Assembly (NCBI RefSeq): GCF_905163445.1
Contig: NC_053190.1
Location: 18,261,001-18,325,000 of the forward strand
Reading direction: 5' to 3'
DNA from: Pararge aegeria
Lineage: Eukaryota; Arthropoda; Insecta; Lepidoptera; Nymphalidae
DNA length: 64,000 nt
The position numbers and the translations under genes were made by a program. Below the pieces are notes generated by a model, which was not told the origin of the DNA, made no database searches, and saw only the letters and a list, made by a program, of their open reading frames with translations. Shown piece by piece: positions 20,510 through 32,204 of the stretch; within the stretch, counting starts at the first letter, position 1; the number at the start of each line of letters is the position of its first letter.

Positions 20510-21290
20510 AGTTAGGAAATACAGCAATAATTCCCTATTATTCTCACTTACTTATATAATATTGATAAAAATCTTTAAAGCCCACTAACCCAGCTTTATT
20601 TTAAGAGGTAGGATTTGTGGCCAGCACTGGAACGTTGAAACTGGCTGGCAACTGGAAATGGCTGTTGACTGTAGGTGACGGAAACTCGTGCTGATGATTT
20701 TTAATATGGCTCACTGCGCGAGGCTAATTTAATGTCATTTATTTATTTCTTTTATTTATTACCTTTTCATGGGAAACAAACAGTACTATCCACATAAGTG
20801 TAATGCCGTATTTTTACATCACATATACCAATGAAGTTTCCACAACTTAGTTATACATAAAAGATAACATTAACCGCAATTGATTAGGGAGTAATGTGCG
20901 ACAAGCTTTAGTTACAATCTATAAAAGATTTATGAGAATTTCAAATTATTAATTTCTCAACCGCAAATTGCTTAGAATATGCCCATTTAAAGTAGAGCGT
21001 TTGTATATCTGTTACATAATAAACATCGAATCGATTATACAATAAACGATATATGAACTGTGTCAAGATCAAACAGGTGTATGTGTGTATGTGTCGTGAC
21101 AAACATCGATGTCATTGCCCAAACCCCCAAACTAGTTTCGCTCTGGGACATGACATGTATCAGAAAGAGCAATATCATGAGTGATAAAATCGGTGTTTCA
21201 AAGGCGACTATTTGATTAGCCATTAAACAGACAGATCGTATAAAATGGAAAATTTTTAAATAAATTAAATTAAATTAAATTTTTAACATA
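20510..21290. other. AT-rich, no gene seen
   Basis: No coding pattern. It includes a short (TAAAT)n run near 21258. Confidence 0.4.
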
Positions 21291-21299
21291 CTATATCTT

Positions 21300-21420
21300 G
21301 TAGTTGAAAGGACGGAGAGTAACATAGGCTACTTTTTATCCCAGGGAATAAAACGGTATCCCCGGGATTTGTATAAAACTTTAGTAAACGGTGAAAAATT
21401 CGGGCAACAGCTGGTCATAA
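21300..21420 (+). mobile_element. Helitron 3'-end fragment
   Basis: GGACGGAGAGTAACATAGGC, TACTTTTTATCCCAGGGA and the end ATTCGGGCAACAGCTGG match a Helitron tail whose terminal CTAG has decayed. Confidence 0.45.
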
Positions 21421-21454
21421 ATAACCTAGGGTAGGCATTGCTTTTATATGTATA

Positions 21455-21906
21455 CTAGCTGTTGCCCGCGACTTCGTCTGCGTTTGTTTTTGTTTTTCAA
21501 ACGCCCTTTGGCATTCGATTTAGGTGTAATTCTACGCACTTTATGTATTTAGGATAGCTAAACCTTAAATAACGGGTTGGCTGCCGACCGCTGAGGAGTT
21601 GTGTCCTTTATCTCCAATCTCATTCATCAGATCTACACTCAATTTGGGCAAAATTAAACAAACATTATAACCTCTAAAGTAGTTATTTAAATCGGTTATC
21701 AACACGGCGTTATGGTGTAAAATCGTCAAACACCTTCTTCCCCTATCCCAAAAGAACTGAGCTTAATTTCGGAATAAAAAGCATCCTATATTAATTCTAA
21801 TACCTTCAGAAATATGTGTACAAAGTTTCATGATGGTCGGTTTAGTAGTTTTTGCGTGAAAGCGTAACAAACAAACTTACATTCACATTTATAATATTAG
21901 TAGGGA
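21455..21906 (-). mobile_element. Non-autonomous Helitron, complete
   Basis: On the minus strand it starts A-TCCCTACTAATATTATAAA at 21906 and ends CGGGCAACAGCTAG-T at 21455, giving an A-T target. The interior is shared with 32205-32546, including GCTGAGGAGTT-TGTCC. It has no coding capacity. Confidence 0.75.
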
Positions 21907-21909
21907 TAG

Positions 21910-22430
21910 GGATGCACGTCACTGATACGCCGTAGGAAACATTGTAGTTCTATTACAATGATACACTTTGAAGAAAAAATATATGACAAATAGATTTTTT
22001 TATAATCTTATAATTCTTAAAGTGTTTCACCTGCACTTGGAGGAAATATCAATGTTATAAATTAAAAATGCAAGAAAAATTTACCACCGTAATAATTCAT
22101 ACATTTCAAGACAAATTGACCTATGCACACGTTGTTTTGTAACAGAACACCACTTACAACAAATTCACGGCCAAACACAAGCAATAAAGCTAGACGAGAT
22201 TGTATCAATGCAGTAAAATGAGTTTAGAGTGTAAGAAACAGTTAGTTATCCGCTCTAATAAATTTTCTACGAAGGTTAAAGTTAACCGACAGTTCTAACT
22301 TCAAAGCATATAAATAAACTGAATTGAAATCCGAAAATGGAATGACAAGCAATTTTTTTTCACATTTCAATTGAATAGACGCAAGTTTTTAGGCGGAAGG
22401 TAAAAATCATTGTGAATTCTGCGTGAAAAA
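21910..22430. other. AT-rich, no gene seen
   Basis: Nothing recognised. Confidence 0.4.
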
Positions 22431-22439
22431 TATTCATTG

Positions 22440-22615
22440 TAAAGTCAACATCTCCTGACGTGAACTTATGCGTTGGATGCTCCGGTTTCGAAACTTTTCG
22501 AAAAAGAAGGTACATTGCCGAAGATCTGTTTGGTGTGGAGTATAGGATTTAAGATATTATAAATAACACCATACAGATTCTCCAGTCTTTCGCGGAGCAT
22601 AGCAAATTAAGATTT
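22440..22615 (+). repeat. Dispersed repeat D
   Basis: It has AAAGTCAACATCTCCTGACG, TGGATGCTCCGGTTTCG, TTGCCGAAGATCTGTTTGG, TGTGGAGTATAGG, CACCATACAGATTCTCC, then CGCGGAGCATAGCAAATTAA. Related copies are at 47375, 57835 (inverted) and the right edge of the window. Confidence 0.6.
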
Positions 22616-22619
22616 TTTT

Positions 22620-24650
22620 GTACATATAAATAAAAACACATTCGCTACACGGTAAGAGACTTTCAACAACAATAGGTTGCGTTTTAAGTAATACGAACAT
22701 GTATAAAGCGATGTATTTTGCAAGTGGGCAATGTCGAAAGTGCTAAATTGGAGGGCGCCCGATGAAAAGCCTGGCCTCATCGCAAATGACAAATAAATAG
22801 CTATCATCAAATGACAATCTTGTGGGCTTTCTTTCGACACACGTAAAGGCTGATATTTTGAGTGGACTAAACAAATTTTGTAAGTAGCAGTTTAATGACT
22901 TTACATATTGTGTAGCGCTAGGCGTTCTGCATTTAACTAAATAATCCTACTTGTTTGATTGACAACTGCAAATTTATCTCGGCAATTAGAAAGGTAACCG
23001 TTTGTAAGTCTGACAGCCAAGTATCTGTACCTATAAAATATTGTAACAAATTCAGAGTTCTTTGTTTGTAACCTAAAGTTGACTTTCGACCGTGAACATT
23101 CGATATTCGCCGTCACTCGCGTACTTTTACAGGTTTTTATAAATCAAAAGTAATAAAAATTTACGTTTATCAATTTATATGATTGGATGTAGATATATAT
23201 ATCTGTTGTTCACTATGTCAAGGTAAGTTATATAATCAGTAAATTTTTCCATACAGAACATCTTCTATTCCACTTCTTCATGAGATGTTTTAAACAAACG
23301 TATAGATTTAAAATTAACTGTAGATTTGATGAGAGATGTCTCAGAATTATTTACTTCGTAAAAATGTAAAAATGCCATACTAATAAGTACTTTTTTAGTA
23401 AAAATGCCATAATAATAAGTTACTTCCAATATTGCAATTTTATCCAAAAAATGTGAACTTAAAAAAAACATAACTTTCTAACTGTTAACCAATTCCCATT
23501 TCTTCTTCTCGAGGGCAATAGCCGTAAAAAAGTTATACGAGTTAAAAGATTAAAAGATTTGCGTAAAAAGTCCTTGGAAATAATCATCAAAATTGCCTCA
23601 ACCGTTTTAAAGATTAAGCCGGACAAACAGACAGACAAAAATTACTAAAACGCTTGTATTAAATTATCTAATAAGCCTATTATGAACGAGTTATTTCTAA
23701 TTCAAACTTTATTAATTTGTAAATAAAGTCCACGATTATTTTTTCGGTTAATATCTACATAAACAGCAGTTCGTGAGTTCAATTACTCGATCGTGTCCAA
23801 TTTTCTCATTTCCCGGCAAAATGACTGTCGGTTTACCAATCCGAACTTCGATCGAAGATTTGTTTACTTCTCACTGAGTTGAGTTTCAATAGTTATAGTC
23901 TATATTTTTGCACATAATCCTGTAATTATTCCAAAATTGTTCTGTCGACACTAAACCATTTAACCATTGTGTTGTTGTTTGATATCTGGGATCATGACAT
24001 TGATCTAAAAGAATTATTATAAAAACGCGTGAATGGTTTCAAGTTCATAAAACACGGAAGGAATAAACTATAAGCTATTTAGTTTTTCAAATGAAAATCA
24101 AATTTAAAATTCAAAATCAATTTCTATTTTAAATTCAGATTCAAAAATGTTTTATTCATGTAGACCTTTATTAATAAACTAGCAGTTTTTATATCTGTCA
24201 TACGACTTATCTTTTTTACCGCGTATTGTGCAGAGCTAAGTTTGTTCGAATTATTATATACATATTAATTAAGTATGTATTGGAACACGAAAGGTTTCAA
24301 TTATCACATATGAAGCACTAACCGTAACACTAGTATTTTGCACTTTATAACCAAACGTATAATTGAACCGCGCCAGTAGTGCCGACTCAAAACACAAATC
24401 TCCAAACGAAATTGTCTGTTCTAAAGATGGTGCTATCCTGTTTCACAATAAACGCAATGAAAGGGATGGCACTACTATTAGATTTGTCAATTTAGTTTAG
24501 ACGTTCGTAAACAACAGCTATGTCACTAATTCTTGCCGTCATCTTTCAATAGCTTTTAAATAAACTTCAACAAATGCTGTCACGGAATAAAGAATATACA
24601 GAAACTATGTATACGACTAAAATTGAAGCTTCAAAAAACCACCAAAACCA
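22620..24650. other. Two kilobases of AT-rich DNA, no gene seen
   Basis: Only scraps were noticed, such as a repeat-J-like block at 24120-24180 (TTCATGTAGACCTTTATTAA). No exon-like island stands out. Confidence 0.4.
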
Positions 24651-24679
24651 CTCCACTTTAGCTAGTTTCGTCAGTTGTT

Positions 24680-24900
24680 TTGTAGGCAGCGATCCTGCTT
24701 TCTGTGTCCAAAGCCGTGGGTTCGATTCCCACAACTGAAAATTTATCGTGTGCTGAACATGAATATTTTTCAGTGTCTGGGTGTTTATCTATTTACTATA
24801 ACTGTTAGTGTATATTTTATTCATGAATATATTCATATCTTAGTACCCATATTACATGGCTTACTTTGGGGCTTGATGGCGATGTGTGTATTGTCGTAGT
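24680..24900 (+). repeat. SINE B, head slightly truncated
   Basis: It starts at TGTAGGCAGCGATCCTGCTT, with box B GGGTTCGATTCCCACAACTG, and ends GTATTGTCGTAGT. It is followed with no gap by repeat J. Confidence 0.75.
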
Positions 24901-25260
24901 AAAGTCAAAGTCAAAAATATCTTTATTCAAGTAGGCCCATAGGTGGCCCTTTTGACATAAGAATTACACGGTAATGAGATGATGGTGATAACCACATTCG
25001 TAAACTTAAAACTAAAGCTACGAGGGTTCCAAACGCGTCCTGGTCTAAGAAGAAGCCCACAACAAACTTAGCCGGGTGTTTTTTTTTTGTTATTACCATC
25101 TCACAATGTCATTTAAAATTATTAGAAGAGCAACCTGGTTAGAGCAATAATTTACACCCAAGCTTTTTTATCGATTACGTTGTCCTTTATACTATAATAG
25201 GACTTTTCTATAAGCTTACGTTTAATACAAACTTTGAACTTTTTAAGAGACATCTCCAAG
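24901..25260 (+). repeat. Dispersed repeat J, long copy
   Basis: It starts AAAGTCAAAGTCAAAAATAT, then GTAGGCCCATAGGTGGCC, GGTAATGAGATGATGGTGAT, GGGTTCCAAACGCGTCCTGG, CACAACAAACTTAGCCGGG and TATAATAGGACTTTTCTATA. The copy at 34735-35060 is its inverse, 9.5 kb away. Confidence 0.6.
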
Positions 25261-25671
25261 TATATTTATTTATTTATTTATTAGTTTACTAGCTCAAAGA
25301 GAATGATCCCAGCCAACGAAAAAATACAATCCGCACTTGGCCAACGTAGTAGTCTACGGCCTAAACTCTTCTCTACTGGAAGAAGCCGAGCCTCGTAGAG
25401 TGGGACAGTAATGGCTTGTTGACGCTGTAGTGAGAATTAGAAACGAGGAAGAAAAGTGCTTCGAAAATGTCCATGGGATATCGATTCTCCTTGGTAATTA
25501 TAGAGATATGGTCGGTTGACATTGTCAGTAATGACAGTTGACGTATATTTCTTTACTCCTGGCAACTTAACTGTCACTGTCAGGAAGTCCATTAACAGAA
25601 ACTGTCGGTTGAGAACGTCGGTCAGTTGAAATTAGGTTTTTTCGGAGATAATAAAGTTAATATTATATTTT

Positions 25672-25984
25672 TGCGGCGGTGCTAGCCCAGGAGCTCAACT
25701 TTACTTTTCGGGGCCGAGTTCGAATCACAGCACGCACCTCTTACTTTTCAAAGTGATGTGCGTTTTAAGTAATTAAAATATCAGTTGCTTCAACGGTGAA
25801 ACCTGCATGCCTTAGAGTTCTCCATAATGTCCTCAAAGGTGTGTGGAATCCATCAATCCGCACTTGGCCAGCGTGGTGGACTACGGCCTTAACCCCTTTT
25901 CATTGAGTGAGAAGACCCGTGCCCTGTAGTGCACGTAATTCACGTAGTGGGCCGGTAATGGGTTGAAATGATGATGATGATGAT
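25672..25984 (+). repeat. SINE A, full length
   Basis: Head GCGGCGGTGCTAGCCCAGGA, box B GAGTTCGAATCACAGCACGC, body TGTGCGTTTTAAGTAATTAA, and the tail GGGCCGGTAATGGGTTG plus (ATG)n. Confidence 0.75.
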
Positions 25985-26222
25985 AAGATATCTACCGTTA
26001 CATCCGGCTCCGCTTTCATCTCTCACAAGATAGAAAAATGAATTTTGAAATGTAAAATGTAAATTGTTAATGTTGGAAAAGAGCAACTGCTGAGTTTCTT
26101 GCCGGCTTCTTCTCGGTAGAATCTGCCTTCCGAACCGGTGGTAGAGTCACTACACACAGACAGACTTGACGTTTCAAAAGTGCTTATATTAGGCCTACTT
26201 GAAATAAATGAATTTTGAATTT
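25985..26222 (+). repeat. Dispersed repeat I
   Basis: It follows the (ATGATG) tail of SINE A. It has CCGGCTCCGCTTTCATCTCT, AGAGCAACTGCTGAGTTTCT, CGAACCGGTGGTAGAGTCAC and ends CTACTTGAAATAAATGAATT. Confidence 0.65.
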
Positions 26223-26282
26223 TAAATTTTACACCCTGCGCCATCGACAATCATTCGTCGTGCATAACTAAATTCTAAAATT

Positions 26283-26415
26283 GAATGAATGAATGAATAT
26301 ACTTTTATTCCACACCACAAAAAGTACATAAAAAGAAAAGTAAAACAAAACAACGTATACAATTTGACTGCCTTTTTGGCAGCGATTTCTTCCAGGCAAC
26401 CAATGGCAGAGATAA
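26283..26415 (-). mobile_element. Non-LTR 3' end (N-type tail), degenerate
   Basis: A minus-strand copy of the tail family seen at 40640 and 49505. The (TTCA)n-like end is at 26283-26298. The complement of GGTTGCCTGGAAGAAATCGC is at its right side. Confidence 0.45.
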
Positions 26416-26419
26416 AAAA

Positions 26420-26985
26420 TACAGAAATAGTTAGGTGGCGCTTATATATTCCCATTAAATAATTATTTCATTACTTAAATAAATATATATAAAACGATAT
26501 TTATAACTAAAAACAAATAAATAAATAAGTAACCAATATAAACATAATATTTAAAAATTATATTTACTTAAAAATAATTCAAAAAAATTATAATAAATTA
26601 AAATTATATTTACGCTAAAATGATCATTAAGTAGTGACAAGTGGCGATAAATACTAAGTACTTAACAAAGATATACAAAGATAGATATGATGTGTGTTGT
26701 GATGTAGGTGCATGCAGAACAAATGTTTATTATTCAGCATGCATTTCGAATAGATTGCACTAGTTGTGGCGTAGTTTAATATGCTTAAAAACCGTTAGCC
26801 ATCTATGCGTCGTGTGTAATGGACGGAATCACTTTCCCCTGTGTCCGGCGTTCCGCATTACGCATGCGCGGGACGCCTTAGAAAGCCGTTAGATGGTTTC
26901 ACTGGTACTGCCCCAGCGCCGGATCTCGGTAGAGTTGTTGACACTGCGTCGACTTATACGGTGATTAATGATTATATACTGTTGT
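26420..26985. other. AT-rich, no gene seen
   Basis: The first 230 bp are nearly pure A/T. 26830-26950 is GC-richer but shows no coding pattern or second copy. Confidence 0.35.
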
Positions 26986-26989
26986 ATAA

Positions 26990-27196
26990 CAGCGGTGATA
27001 GCGCATTGGGTGGGAGCTCGACTTCAATTTCGGTGGCCCGAGTTCGACCGCACGCACCTCTAACTTGTGTTAGTTTTGTGCGTTTTAAGTTATTAAAATA
27101 TAAAGCAAGTGATATTTTACGATGAAGGAAAACATCGTAAGGAAACCGGCATGTCTGAGAGTTATCAAAGGTGTGTGGTGTCCACCAATCCGGCAT
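26990..27196 (+). repeat. SINE A, tail truncated
   Basis: Head ACAGCGGTGATAGCGCATTG, box B CGAGTTCGACCGCACGCAC, body to GTGTGGTGTCCACCAATCC. The last third is absent. Confidence 0.65.
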
Positions 27197-27199
27197 TAA

Positions 27200-27805
27200 T
27201 ACACGGCGTATAAACGATTTTATTTTTAATTTCTTTATTTTTCAACCAATTACCAGACCGCTACATAGTTTCGTTTGACGGCAGCACGGCTCTAGCGTTG
27301 GCTGACAATTATCTCCCCGGGGACGGATACAAATTTATCTTCTCCCACAGCTTTATCAACTCTCAGAGCACTGGCGCACAAGTGGAAATAATATCCAAAT
27401 AATACATGTGTCAGTTTCAGTTAATCTGTTATCTTTATATACAAATCGTATTATATTATATTAATCTATATTCACACTAATTATATAATTGCAACATTTT
27501 ATTTAATTATTATGTAATTAATAGTATTTCTGATCTTTATTATTTTTTAATATAATCATAAATTTGCTGCTTTTATCACTTTTATTACCTACTTTAATGG
27601 GAATAAGCTGTGCTTCACTTGATTTATTTATTTCATTATTTTTATTTATCTATTTAGTTTGCCGTATCGTCACTCGGGTCTCAGCTGAAAATCAGCGGCA
27701 TGCATGTACTTAGGTACAATGCTAGGCAAATGCTGAGCTGTACACCCTTTCTGTCTGGTGTTACACACAGACATTGTATGTTGTATACTATGTTGTTACT
27801 TTATT
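27200..27805. other. No gene seen
   Basis: AT-rich apart from a short GC-richer stretch at 27280-27380, without a recognised pattern. Confidence 0.35.
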
Positions 27806-27811
27806 ATTACT

Positions 27812-28065
27812 AGCGGACCCGTGCGACTTCGTCCGCAAAAGAGTCAACTTCAAAATATAGGCATATCATATGTATCTAGTAGTTATTTATCGATAAAACA
27901 CGAATAAAAGGACATTTTCTAAAAATGAATCCTAGCTAGATCGAAACCTGTATACTAAATTTCATGAAAATCGTTGGAGCTGATTCCGAGATTCCAATTA
28001 TATATATATATATATATATACAGCTCCAACGATTTTCATGAAATTTAGTATACATTTGTATACAT
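27812..28065. mobile_element. CTAGCGGAC repeat ending in a long inverted repeat
   Basis: It begins CTAGCGGACCCGTGCGACTT, and its far end (ACTAAATTTCATGAAAATCG, GAGCTGATTCCGAG) is of the non-LTR-tail type. The end is then repeated in reverse after an (AT)n run: perfect 34-nt arms at 27949-27982 and 28021-28054. Confidence 0.6.
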
Positions 28066-28238
28066 TTGTAATAGTTATAAGGGTCAAACTGTTTGTTATT
28101 GTTATTCCCTGACAGGGCTTCATGACTACGTGAAGGCATGGATGCAAAAGAAATAAATATAAATAAATAAAATAAATAAATATAAAGAAAGAAAGAAAAA
28201 ACATTTATTCATGATAAGTGTTACAAACAGTACATCTT

Positions 28239-28355
28239 ATCTTATATCTTTAAAAGAGCAATTCTTGTATATATATATATATATATATACAATATATATA
28301 TATACAAGAATTGCTCTTTTAAAGATATAAGATATCTTTAAAAGAGCAATTCTTG
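28239..28355. repeat. Long inverted repeat plus a third copy
   Basis: The arm starting ATCTTATATCTTTAAAAGAG (28239-28277) is mirrored at 28295-28333 across (AT)n. The core ATCTTTAAAAGAGCAATTCT is then repeated directly at 28334. Confidence 0.85.
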
Positions 28356-28424
28356 AAATAACAAAAAACTATTACAAATACACGATATCAGGATTCTAAT
28401 TAGTGTTCTTTCATAATAACCGGA

Positions 28425-28525
28425 CGTAAACTTCTCCTATTCCATGTTTCCGTGCTTTAGCAGCTGGATACGTTAATTAAATCACTCGTCAGGGGATATA
28501 ACTTTTGTCTCCAGCCTTTGCTAGC
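28425..28525 (+). repeat. Dispersed repeat L
   Basis: It has TATTCCATGTTTCCGTGCTT, TAGCAGCTGGA, GGGGATATAACTTTTGTCTC and TGCTAGCCCTGCT, as at 51262-51352. Confidence 0.5.
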
Positions 28526-28784
28526 CCTGCTTGGTGGTAACTATGTATGGTATGGGAGCAAAGCCTTCCACGCGAAATATGAACAACAGCAGTAGACATC
28601 TATCCGCTGTAATAAAATAGGATGATGGTGAAATCGCGAGACACTACAAGTTCTTTGTTTTAGTGGTTTTAGTCGTGACTTTGCAAAAAAATCAATTTCG
28701 CTCGTTAATTATTTTACGATTTTATCGATCCGCGTAAGTGCTTATTATTGTAATATCAACCGTTGCCGATTACAACAGCAGCCT

Positions 28785-29055
28785 TAGCATAAGAAGTGCT
28801 GCTCGCAATCGAGTCGTCTTCGCATAGCTCTGTATCGTCAAAGTAAAATGGACCTAGTGACCCTCGTTTTAGTGTCGCAAATCCTGTTCTTCTAATTTTT
28901 CTTTTACAAAAGTGCATCATAAGCCCGAGCTAAAGCATTGCAGACAAATTTGAGCTTTAACACAATGTAAATAAGATTCGTTTTACACCGACGTTCAAGT
29001 ATTTCAATACTCGACAACGACTCCGATTGCGAACGAACAAATCTTGTACTAAGGT
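28785..29055. mobile_element. MITE-like repeat E with inverted ends
   Basis: The left end (CCTTAGCATAAG, CTCGCAATCGAGTCGTCTTC) and right end (GATTGCGAACGAACA, CTTGTACTAAGG) are imperfect inverted repeats. Related blocks are at 57464, 60705 and 61405. No coding capacity. Confidence 0.5.
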
Positions 29056-29237
29056 TACAGAGTAAAGATGACGCAAATGTTATTCGGACGAGAGGCGACT
29101 GTGAGAGAGGATTCACTGCTCTCTTCACAGGCGGTGCCTTGAACTTACTAGAAATTACGAGAACAGAACACAGAACAAAAAACTTGCCAAGTATATCATA
29201 CTCATACACCGATGGTTCTGTACTCTAAAAGAAAATG

Positions 29238-29343
29238 AATTTAAGTAAAACGATACCATAGAATACGCACATTTTTGACGATTCCAGGGAAATCGTCAAA
29301 AATGTGCGTATTCTAATTTCTATGGTATCGTTTTACTTAAATT
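29238..29343. repeat. Long hairpin, 46-nt arm and 7-nt loop
   Basis: The arm 29238-29283 is repeated in reverse at 29291-29343, with one 7-nt insertion (TAATTTC region) as the only difference. The loop is CCAGGGA. It abuts SINE C. Confidence 0.9.
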
Positions 29344-29344
29344 A

Positions 29345-29672
29345 ACCGCAGCGGTTAGCGCTGTGGTTTTCAGTTCGATGTACCGGGTTCGATTCTCGGC
29401 AAGGACAATTTGGGAATTTATAGTATCGGAATTTTCTCTGTTCAGGGCTGGTGCAAGGTTTTGGTTGTGGCTAGTTATCCTACCGACAAAGACGTGCCGC
29501 TAAGTGATTAAGCGTTCCGGTACGATGTCGCGTAGGAACCGATTAGGGACATGGGTTGAATACTGCCTACCTAACCTAAGCCCTAACCTGTAGCCCGCCT
29601 ACCATCTAGACTGCATCATCACTAACCAAAAGTTTAGATTGCAGTCAAGGGCTAACTTGTAGTTTAATAAAA
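29345..29672 (+). repeat. SINE C, full length
   Basis: Third tRNA-derived family. A-box region GCAGCGGTTAGCGCTGTGG, box B CGGGTTCGATTCTCGG. The body is GGGAATTTATAGTATCGGAA, GTTATCCTACCGACAAAGAC and GTGCCGCTAAGTGATTAAGC. The tail is AGACTGCATCATCACTAACC, GATTGCAGTCAAGGGCTAAC, then A/T. Other copies in the window lack the head or are worn. Confidence 0.75.
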
Positions 29673-29994
29673 AAATTTAAAAATGTTTACATTAATCCTA
29701 GGTGTCAAAATATATGAGAGAAAAAAAGACCTACAGCGAAACAGTAAAACAATAATTACTTCTGCAAGGCCGCGGCGACTCACTGATTACACAGCCTGTG
29801 AACTTTGTAATGTCGAAACTTAAAACATACGTATGCAGATACAATAAAATAATTAATAAGGTTCTTTGTAATACCAATAGTACTTTTTATTTCAATTCTT
29901 AATAATAATTCTCTGGCAATTCAAAACCAAAATCAGCAAGATACCACACAATCAAATTCGAAAATTCTTCACAGGCCTTTCACAGGCACTTATT

Positions 29995-30240
29995 GAAATT
30001 CGAATTTTGAATTTTGAATTAGTAGGCCTAGTTTATAAGCACTTTTCAAACGTCAAGTCAGTTTGTTTGTAGTGACTCTACCAGCGATTCGGAAGGAAGA
30101 TTCCACTGATAAGAGCCGGCAAGAAACTCAACACATTTATTTTTTTCAACATCATTTCATAGTTTAACAATCTTTACAATTTTTCTGTTTTGTGAGAGAC
30201 GAGAGCGGAGTCGCCTGCTTCCAAGCAGCCTTGTCGTTAA
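29995..30240 (-). repeat. Dispersed repeat I, minus copy
   Basis: It begins at the complement of the AATTCAAAATTCAAAATTCG end and includes GAGTCACTACAAACAAACTG and CTGCTTGGAAGCAGGCGAC on the minus strand. Confidence 0.6.
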
Positions 30241-30284
30241 AAAGTTATACAACGTTCATATATATATTGTTTACATAATTGTAA

Positions 30285-30405
30285 GGTTGTAATAACTTCG
30301 TTCGTCAACTTAAACCTAAAGCTACGAGGGTTCCAAACGCGCCCTGGTCTAAGAAGAGCCCACAACAAACTTCCTTGCATGTCCTGCGAAATTTAGCTCG
30401 ACATT
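30285..30405 (+). repeat. Dispersed repeat J, internal fragment
   Basis: CTTAAACCTAAAGCTACGAG, GGTTCCAAACGCGCCCTGG and AGCCCACAACAAACTTCC match the middle of repeat J. Confidence 0.55.
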
Positions 30406-30409
30406 AGTG

Positions 30410-31145
30410 AAGGTTTACAAATAAGTATCTGAAGGGCCATCAGCTTCGTCAATTGATACTATAAATGATACTGCCTCTTCCATTAAGGTGTTAAACAAAT
30501 ATTACCACTAGACTATGCTTTAGCCAATTAAAAAATATTAAAACAAATGTGTTGGTGTTTCAACAATATTTATTTATACAAAGGGTTTGAAAACAAAAGA
30601 GAAAAAATGAATTCCCAAACCATTAAAATCGATGATTGATAATCAAGTCGGGAGAATTTCTTAACGCCATTACATCGAGAATTATCAATCACGCGGCGAT
30701 AGAATCAATCTTGATTTGAAATAAAGCAAAGTTGACCTCGACCTTTGACTATCATACATCTCAGATATGTCCAGGGGGTCTGTACACAAGTACCCGCGTA
30801 ATTTTAACACCGAAGTACTTCCAAGCCAGCTTTACGCACTATTTTGAGAAAGATTAATTGAGGAATTGACGATTGAAGAATTGAATTGTAAGTTCAGCCA
30901 TTGGTTTGCTAGGTATTAAAATAACCAAATATTTAATAATATTTTTTTTTAAATAGTTATAATATAATAGATGAACAACAGGTGTAACCTAAAATAATTT
31001 TGCTTGGTAACACGGTTTTACTTTAGTATATAAAATTGCAATGATTTTTATGCAAGCCGTACCTACTATGATAGCAATATAGTAATGTTATAATGGTTCT
31101 CAGGACTTTCTGATCAGTACTCGAACATGCTAACCACTAGACATT
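30410..31145. other. AT-rich, no gene seen
   Basis: Nothing recognised. Confidence 0.4.
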
Positions 31146-31147
31146 AA

Positions 31148-31389
31148 TAGTTATTAATAATAAATATACTACGACAATACACACATCGGCATCGCCGCCT
31201 CAAAGTAAGCGTAGCTTGTGTTATGGATACTAAGATGAACTAAGATAACTGATGAATATTTTATGAATAATATACATAAATACTTAGTTTATACATGTAA
31301 ACACCCAGATACTGAAAAACATTCATGCTTATCACACAAAACTTTTCCAGTAGTGGGAATCGAACCCACGGCCTTGAACTCAGAAATAA
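31148..31389 (-). repeat. SINE B, head truncated
   Basis: Minus-strand copy from the tail (ATACTACGACAATACACACA) through box B (GTGGGTTCGATTCCCACTAC). The outer head is lost after CTGAGTTCAAGGCC. Confidence 0.7.
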
Positions 31390-31399
31390 TAGTTAAATG

Positions 31400-31985
31400 T
31401 AATGAAAACGATTTACAAAACAATTTCGCAGATGGTCCAAACTTTCAGTATGTGACACGAACAGGTGAGGTAATTTGTGAGAAGCCCCTCTTACACTTTC
31501 ACTGGAGAGGCGGCCTTGACAATTAACCGTGTTGGGAGGGACTAAAGACCTGCGTACACAGCGGTCACGTGATTTTTTTTTAATGTTGGCTTTTATGCGT
31601 TTAAACTAGCTAATATACAGAGTTCTTTTTACATAAAAGTTAACGAAACAATGAGACAATACTGCGGGAATAGATATAATAAATACTCTAAGGATTTTCG
31701 TACAAAAAAATATTTAAATTGTTTATAGTGTATTTTTATTCCCCAACAAGTGTAGATATAAAGGAAAAACAATGAAGAACACTTTTTACCAATACATATA
31801 ATATAAATTAAAAAACAATTGTTTTAATAAAACTTAGGGTAATTTTTAATAGACAAAAGTATATGGTAATACAATTAGAATTTGTTTAAAAAATTATGAA
31901 TACGAGTATAAGCAACTTTTAAATTAACTTTTCAAGTATATAAGTTTCGTGTATGTCTAATTCATAATTTTTGACATTCCTTTTC
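31400..31985. other. AT-rich, no gene seen
   Basis: Nothing recognised. Confidence 0.4.
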
Positions 31986-31991
31986 TATCCC

Positions 31992-32195
31992 GAGGAGTCT
32001 TCAAGTTAGCCCTTGACTGCAATCTAACTGGTAAGTGATGATGCAGTCTAAGATGGTAGCGGGCTAACCTGTTAGGGGAATGGCAGATAAAGTAAACCTG
32101 ATTAGTTTTACGCTTAATCGCTTAATGGCATGTCTTTATTGGTAGGATGGTAACTAGCCACGACTGAAGCCTCAGACCGAAAATTAAAAAATAAT
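31992..32195 (-). repeat. SINE C, minus copy without head
   Basis: TTAGCCCTTGACTGCAATCT, GTGATGATGCAGTCTAAGAT, GGTAGCGGGCTAACC, then GGTAACTAGCCACGACTGAA. Confidence 0.6.
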
Positions 32196-32204
32196 TAAGT
32201 TTTT

